The notes below the pieces were generated by a model. It saw nothing but the letters and a program-made list of their open reading frames with translations, was not told where the DNA came from and searched no databases. Below are positions 57,785 to 64,000 of a stretch of 64,000 bases of DNA, in pieces. Origin of the DNA: Coriolopsis trogii (taxonomy: Eukaryota; Basidiomycota; Agaricomycetes; Polyporales; Polyporaceae); assembly GCA_020543525.1 (NCBI GenBank), contig JAHYIO010000001.1, positions 1,054,001-1,118,000 of the forward strand, in the 5' to 3' direction. The position numbers and the translations under genes were made by a program. Numbering within the stretch: position 1 is the first letter of the stretch; every line of letters starts with the position of its first letter.

Positions 57785-58849
57785 AACCCTTCGCTGTCAG
57801 GAAGTTTGGGCTGGGGAGGTAGGAGACGCACCGATTCTGTATGGCACCCGAGCGAGCTTAAGAACGAGAGGGGCCTGAGCGCGTCATGCGCTCATGTGTA
57901 GTCTCGCGCGCGACCAAGGCCGTGTGTGGCGTGACATTGACATGGTCATGAACCGTGCCCACAGGACCTACTTACGTGCATGTATCCGGCATTGAAACGT
58001 TGACGTGGAAGCATGCCATGGGCATGTCAGAGTGGCCAACCTCCTGCAGAACAGACGCGTGGTTGAGGCACTGCCGGATGTATGTGGCTCGCGTGCGGCA
58101 CTCGAACGCAGTTGATCCATCCAGCGACAATGTGCTAGGGGCTAGCCAGCTATCTGATCAGACAGGAGGAGCACACGCAGCGAAAGATTGGATGGATATA
58201 GTCGTGGAAGCGGAAAGGCTAGGGCAGCGGCCGCAGCGCGCTCTGCATCGATGAATCCTGAGATCACGCCTCTGCATGGGAGAAGAGTACGTTCTAGCAT
58301 TGTGTGCACATGCACCGTTGTGCCGCCTGGGGCCGCAGAAATGCGCACAAAGAATGGAAATGAATACATGGTGAGATGGGAGACCGTCGGCCGGGAAAAG
58401 TAGTCAAGGGTAGCGGAGAGAAAGGCCGGGTGCCCCAACTGGGAAGACTGAGACGAGACTGCCCGACGCGCCTTGCCCGTGCTTATCACCCCTTCACACG
58501 TCTCCTCCCTATATAACCCCGTCCTGCCCTCGCACCTCTCTTTCGACCCCCCGCATCGTCATCCCCAGTGTCCCCGCTCTTCCCGGCACCGCTCAGCCCG
58601 CTCGAGTCAAGTCCTCCTGCAGCACGCGCTTGAGCCCTTCGCATCTCCGAGTACTGCCCAGTAACTGTACGTGCATTCCTGTGTACGCCGCCGCAGACGT
58701 CGCCGCAGGCCTCTCTCTCTCTCTGTATATTGTTCTTTCCTGCGCAACAAGCATTGCACTCTCTCCGTGCCCTAGTCTGCTGAGTTAGCCCTTCACACCA
58801 ACCGCCGCCACCTGCACAAGCTACCCCCGAAGCCAAGCGTTCAGTCGAG
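57785..58849. promoter_or_regulatory. Upstream region of the Yippee gene
   Basis: No gene supported. From about 58490 the + strand turns strongly C/T-rich, with a (CT)n run (CTCTCTCTCTCTCTG) at about 58711-58726 and a TATATAA at about 58511. This suggests a long 5' leader, perhaps with an intron, before the ATG at 58850. Confidence 0.5.
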
Positions 58850-59479
58850 ATGGGCATGAGCTACCGCCGTTACCTTTCTGGAGCCCGCATCTACGGTTGC
58901 TCAAACTGCAAGACGCATCTCGCCACCATCCATTCCATGATTTCCCGAGTACGTTCCCTTCTAGATCCGCCCTTCCAAGTTCACACTTGCTCACCGAAAG
59001 CTCTCCTTCCATAGGCGTTCAACGGGCAGCATGGAAGGGCGTACCTCTTTGACGGAGTGTGAGTTGCATGCTCTTTGCAGCGTTCTATTGGCGTAGAACT
59101 GACCATATGTCTGCATCCCCTTCCCCCCCACGCACTCTTGCCCATTGGATGCACTATTTATGGACATGTCTGGTCGGACGATATCGCTCGAACGAATGAA
59201 TGCGCCACCTCGCCTTCTGTAGTGTCAATGTGATCGAGGGTGAGCCCAATGACAGGCAGATGACGACCGGGAATCACACCGTACGCGACATTTACTGTTG
59301 CAAGTGCGGGACTACTCTTGGTTGGAAATACGTGAGTTCTTACTGTCCCTGCTCGTGCGCCCGGGATCCTGGTCGCTGAATGTAGGTTTGCCTTGCAGGA
59401 CTACGCATACGAACCATCACAGAAGTACAAGGAGGGCAAGTACATCCTGGAGCGCAACCTCCTCGTTGACGTCCAGTGA
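58850..59479 (+). CDS. Yippee-family zinc-binding protein
   Basis: Small, highly conserved zinc protein (human YPEL1-5, yeast Moh1; part of the GID/CTLH ligase environment in animals). Four exons (58850-58948, 59015-59058, 59223-59331, 59399-59479) give 110 residues, the normal length. The two zinc knuckles are YGCSNCKTHLA and IYCCKCGTTLGWKY; between them HGRAYLFDGVVNVIEGEP and the MTTGNHTVRDI block are diagnostic. It ends YKEGKYILERNLLVDVQ. The second intron (59059-59222) is 164 bases, longer than usual here. The leader is rich in C and T. The gene stands alone, with more than 900 bases on either side free of supported genes. Confidence 0.95.
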
Positions 59480-61670
59480 TCGGCTTGGTGCGGCCCGTGC
59501 GCCGCGCCTCCCACCGCCCCGCCCTCGCGAACTACACGAAAGGGGTCGCCCGAATGCCCTCGTCGTCTTGTTCACCTGTGCACGGCGGTCTACGGTTGTC
59601 GGTCATCTCATTCCGGTCTTGCGTCGTACGCCATTTACATAACCCCCATCATCCCCTCCCACCTTTCACCTCTCGCCGTAATCGCTCCCTCCACCGCGTA
59701 CCATTACGCAGGTGGTGCAAGCCTCGCCACTCACATGTATATGTGTGGCATACCCACGTCGCACAGGCTCACGTCTTGACGCATAGCTTCCCTAGGCGCG
59801 TCTGAATGACGTTGGTGCTGTTGCGGTCGTGCCCGTACCAGTATACGGAAGACGCTGCTTTGGCAGCTGTATACTACTCGTCGCCGCTTTAGACCACCCT
59901 GTGGCGGTCGCTACGATAGTCTCCCTTTTCGGCTCGTTGGTTTCGGAACCGCGTCTCATGTGGGGACGACGCTTGGTTCACCTAGAGTATCTTCCTCGCT
60001 ATCTCTGCCGATCTCTCCCGTTCTTCACATACGTTTGACTACTCGGGCCATGGTTCTGTCTCGTGGACGCATTGAAAATATGGAGATGCGTACTCGATGC
60101 ATGACATGGGCCAAAGGGTGCTGTTCTATTTCATTTGCAGTGTAGTATGTATGATAACGTATATAGCAGCAGCAGCAGTGTAGAGAATTCACGTATGTAC
60201 AGGACCATATGGAATGGACGTAGTAACTGGATCGTGAAATTGGCAGCCACAAGGTCTGCGTCAGCTGGTTTCGGAAGACACAAGAACGTCATGCAATATA
60301 CAGACTTGGAAGAGGGTTGACTGGCGATCAAAGAAGTCGCCGAGGGGGAAATCTAATTGTCCGATATGGCAGGAACGGGCCTTAGTTGTGGAGAGAGCTT
60401 GGGATGAGTGCGTCAGAGCGCAATGCGTCGACGCCATTGGCTTGGATTCGAAGCAGGACGCCGCGTATGCAACCGATATTATATTGCGGAGGTCTAGGTA
60501 CGGCATATGCACATGTTTGTGAGTGGTGTTGCATGGGCATAACAGTCGTGTACGTATAAAGAGGTTAGAGTAGAGGGGAACCAGGAGGTCCTCCGTGGTA
60601 CTTGGGGTGATGCGGACAGAGAACGAGGTGTGAACAACATGTGGCTGGCACAAACGTGACGAGGGAGTGACAGAAGAGACACGATAAGGGCTTTGGAGAA
60701 CGAGCACAAGTCGTTGTTATCACAATGACATGGGGATGACATGGGGATGACATCTGTTGCCCGCATGCGGAAAGGCCGACGGACTGGCCAAGGAGGGACG
60801 GGTATCGCGGCTTCCAACCTCTTCTCCCGCGAGAATGGGGTGCGACCGATAGTGATAACGTCTGCAGGCGACGGAGAGAGGAGCACCGTCGAAGGCTTGA
60901 ATATGTCCGGAAAGAAAGCGGCAAGTGCGGACAGTGAAGGCGGATGCATCATGTCAACCACTCAACGTTTCGGCACCTCTCAGAATTTATGGGGTTTCCA
61001 ACTAGCGCAAACTCCAGAGGGGTGAAGGTTCCCGACGACGGCCTCCTCCTCCTATAACTTATCCAAAACCACGGCCAAGGACGTAAGACGCCGTCGGCGG
61101 GAGGCTGTTTCGGGCGACGAGAATCCGAAAGTGTCCGACTCGGCACAGAACGCACGGAGAGAAGGCGCTGCTGTTGGGATCGTTGGGGAACGGAATATGA
61201 GATCAACGTGATGACACATTCGTGAGAGGATCAGTCATTCCCGCTGTGCCGCAACCTGACGGGCCTTGGGGAGAGGAGAATGTGAGGAGCAGTGCGGAGA
61301 GGCAAAAGGATGGCGAGAGCCCGTTGGGAGCAGCGATGGGCACAGACGGAGCGGGCGAAAACATACACTCCAAGAGGGACGGTTGGGGGAGAAGGAAGGA
61401 AGCGCGCGGGTGGCTGTCAGCGGCTCGGCTGTCGGGACGCGTCGCGAGCTGCCGTAAGAGGAAGGAGGGATACCCTGCTCAACTCGTTGGGGAGGACGTC
61501 CGCCTCGCACCCTCTCGTCCGTCTACTTATAACAACATACCCCAGACACACCCTACCCCGCCGTCCTTACCCCGCCTTCTCTCTACCTCATCCAATCCAC
61601 TCCTCGCCGTTGCGCGCAGTCCAGACCAAAAGGATCCCATCATCCCTTCCGACCACTCCCGCTGCCCACC
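59480..61670. other. Long intergenic region, no gene seen
   Basis: Over 2 kb without a supported gene. Contains a short AGC trinucleotide repeat (about 60164-60178) and a tandem duplication ACATGGGGATG at about 60728-60751. Purine-rich between 61260 and 61480. A TATA-like TTATAACA at about 61526 belongs to the next gene. Confidence 0.45.
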
Positions 61671-62010
61671 ATGAGTAAGTTTCCGGTCGTTCCTCGTCCT
61701 TCCTGGCCCGTCTTTCTCATCTCGTTCTCTCTCTCCAGCCGTCATGACCGTCGCTGCCGCTGCCGCACCCTCCCCCTTCAACCCGCGCCCGCGCGTGTCA
61801 TCCCCACTCGCAGCCTCTGCCCAGCCACGCCCCACGCCCTCGCGAGCGCACGCCTTCCCCACATCACGGCCACTTCGCCCGTTCCCCTCCCTCTCCATCA
61901 CCCCCGCCTCGTCCGCGCGGAAACCAGTGAAAATCATCGAGCCACCAGCGAACTTCAAGGGCGCGTTCGTCCTCAACCTCACGCAGGCCGAGCTCAGCAG
62001 GCGAGATTGA
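61671..62010 (+). CDS. Small proline/alanine-rich orphan protein
   Basis: Two exons, 61671-61674 and 61739-62010, predict 91 residues; the first exon is only ATGA, with a perfect GTAAGT donor right after it. A second ATG lies three codons into exon 2, so translation could also start at 61744. The protein is basic and low-complexity (PSPFNPRPRVSSPLA, RPTPSRAHAFPTSRPLRPF) with a better-conserved-looking end: KPVKIIEPPANFKGAFVLNL followed by TQAELSRRD. No signal peptide or membrane segment. A TATA-like box lies about 145 bases upstream and the leader is C-rich. Function unknown; a translated regulatory RNA or 5' part of a longer gene are alternatives. Confidence 0.55.
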
Positions 62011-64000
62011 GCCTGCCTTCTCGCTGCTTGTCTTCGTCTCCTGTCTCTACCGCGCTCGGTGTCTCTCGGTCCTATGGGACGCATAAGGTGTGTGATGATA
62101 GCTGTCTTGTGGTCAGAGAATTGACCACCCTCATCGTTATCCAGTCCTTTATTGTCGCGCATGGTTCCCCCTCACATACCCGGGCCTTCGCGTGGCCCCT
62201 CTCTGAACGATCACGCCTACCACGAACGCCCCGCCCTGCCTGGGTCAGTCTGCCCTTGCCTCTGTGGGCTTTTCCCACCACCACCAACTGTAGAATAGAA
62301 GGTATCAGTTACGACATGTTTATTCCTTGCGGCACTTCTTCGTCGTACCTACGCCCTCCTCGCTCATGCTCACCCGCCCGTTCTTCTCGGACGTGGATGA
62401 CGTCTCTTCTTTGACCCTCCCGAACACAGAAGAAGATGTACTCGACCGTCTTTGGGTAGCTCAGCGTTCTCCCGCTCAGGCGTACTTGCGACTGTTCCCT
62501 TCTTCTCCGTCTCTACTACTCCGTAATGCACCTAGGCCTCGGTTGTTGTACGACATTAGGGTTACGTTCAACAGATGATGATACGCAGAAGCTGAATGGC
62601 GTGCGTGGTTGACCGTGATCGTTCACATTTGTATATGACCACGTCAAACCAACACTTCCGTGTCAGATAGGACACTCGCGTCTCCGGTCGGGCGGCATGT
62701 TATCGGTACAAACGTCATTGCCGGTGTGTTCAGAACTGTTGCTACGCGTGAACATTCCCAAATCCTTGCATGCCCACACCAGTCAGATCATTCACGAACG
62801 TACCAGAAAGGACTGAACATTGAATGTGATCCTTCTATCAGGTCGTATGACGAGCATCTGACACACACTATGCATATGCATAGGCTGTACCGTATATATA
62901 ACATGCGAAGTCGTGCAGGTTCAAGAGTCCGATAGTTCAACGCTCATTGCGGATCCCAGCAAGGAAGTGAACAGATGGCGTTCGGATCGTCTTCGCTGCC
63001 AGCAGAGATAAGGCAGACCCATATAGCAGAACCTCTGGCGCAGCGCTACACGGGTGATGTTGACGTTGCGGTCCGGGCACTGATTTGTGGGGGTGGCGCG
63101 CGTGTACTTGGGTTCAGTCGTCGCCGCGTTATTGGGAACCCGAAGCCAAGGACAGCCAGTCGGGTAGCGAAGGTAGACAGCTAGGTAGACTCGTCCAGGC
63201 GGCAGTGCTGCGACACGCCCCAGTCACGAGTTACTAGCCTCGTGACTCAAGTAGGACTTGGGGGACTTGGGTACAGTAGAACCTGAAGTAAAGCCTGCGC
63301 ATCGCACAACGCGGGTGGGTAAGATGAGGATCTTGGGGAAATGTTAAAGTCAAACGAAAGCCCGTCGAGGCAGAGTTCCGAGGCGGAACCCAACGACGAG
63401 GATGGCGGCGTGCGTTGGTGCGAGCGTCGACGAAGGCATGCAGACCGACTCTGCTACATACCCGGAAAGGTCGAGGTCTCGAATAGACTCCAGAGGCGCA
63501 AGAGGGTTTTGATCCACAGAGCTCACATGAGCACGGCCGGCTTATGAGCGGAACGAACATCTGTGGCACATCAGATGCGCAACGGCCCGCGAGCGGGGAT
63601 GAGAGAGGTTGGGTCCCAGGTCCAGATTCGGGCCCATGCAGACCGTGACCATGGGGTACTACAGTGGCGGTCAAAAATATATAGGAGCTGCGCCAGCTGC
63701 TGCAACGAAGCTCGCAGAAGGAGCGGCCGAAGACGGGGTATGTGGCAGGAGGTGCACGTAAGAGACGCGAGAGTCCTTCGTTCTCGCAGGCGAACAGGGC
63801 GTCCCTCCGAATACACGCAGGGAACGAGGGCTACGCGAAGCCCTCTGCGCGCCGAATTTGAAGCCAACCCCGCACGGGCGGCACGCGAGATCGGATACAA
63901 GGCGCGCGACTAGAGCAGGAAAGGGCGACGAGAGTCTGGGTAAGGCGTCATTAGAGAGTATCGACGTGGTTTGTAATATCAGGGCACAGCGGATGTCCGC
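62011..64000. other. Right-end region without a recognised gene
   Basis: An open frame at 62369-62578 (start MLTRPFFSDVDDVSSLTLPN) follows the proline-rich orphan and has a protein-like composition, but shows no domain and no splice support. Beyond 62600 both strands are open only in short, motif-free frames. Confidence 0.4.

Noticed and set aside
1..64000. tRNA, rRNA, CRISPR arrays and bacterial-type operons
   Set aside because: I looked for tRNA-like cloverleaf landmarks (GGTTCGANTCC type) and long direct-repeat arrays and found none convincing; the DNA is eukaryotic nuclear.

Overview
This window is nuclear DNA of a filamentous fungus, almost certainly a basidiomycete of the Agaricomycetes. 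Genes are compact, lie on both strands and are cut by many short (about 45-70 base) GT-AG introns. Several exons are very short, intergenic gaps are small, and pyrimidine-rich leaders precede many start codons. Family content fits: a Bim1-like surface protein, an SGF11 of the mushroom type, and several proteins that resemble orphans seen only in mushrooms. Nothing bacterial, viral or mitochondrial was seen.

I rebuilt 27 protein genes by joining exons through splice sites and family motifs; for 23 of them the exon lengths sum to whole codons. Layout from left to right: 1-2180 no gene; Bim1-like protein (2181-3005); an inverted-repeat transposon remnant (3472-3792); an orphan (4900-5413); sulfurtransferase TUM1 (5629-6947, -); V-ATPase subunit C (7157-8783); a multi-KH RNA-binding protein (9687-13195, -); an RWD-RBR ubiquitin ligase (13670-15375, -); a small orphan (16273-16819, -); URB2 (17463-22577); threonine aldolase (22748-24519, -); a ZNF706-like zinc finger (24869-25263); TIM10 (25452-25872, -); a GTAAAT-rich repeat patch (25999-26545); UTP4 (26755-29799); Mpv17/Sym1 (30035-31005, -); peptidyl-tRNA hydrolase PTH2 (31384-32403, -) head to head with the helicase HAS1 (32573-34545); a TMEM33/POM33 membrane protein (34962-36133); a small amphipathic membrane orphan (36415-36769); a CBS-PB1 protein (37093-39712); SAGA subunit SGF11 (40210-41921); an MFS transporter (42272-44759, -); a UPF0658 Golgi membrane protein (45636-47268); a GH78-like glycosidase (48281-50522, -); SNARE BET1 (51125-51761); SUMO protease ULP1 (51979-54370, -); a Ran1-type kinase (55505-56840); Yippee (58850-59479); and a small proline-rich orphan (61671-62010).

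Most genes are core housekeeping. Three early ribosome-assembly factors (URB2, UTP4, HAS1) lie within 17 kb, and four predicted mitochondrial proteins (TUM1, threonine aldolase, TIM10, Sym1) are scattered among them. There is no secondary-metabolite cluster, defence island or other obvious multi-gene system. The best leads are the conserved-looking orphan proteins, the microexons (down to 6 bases), an in-frame 234-base intron in the CBS-PB1 gene, and a non-autonomous TA-flanked transposon.
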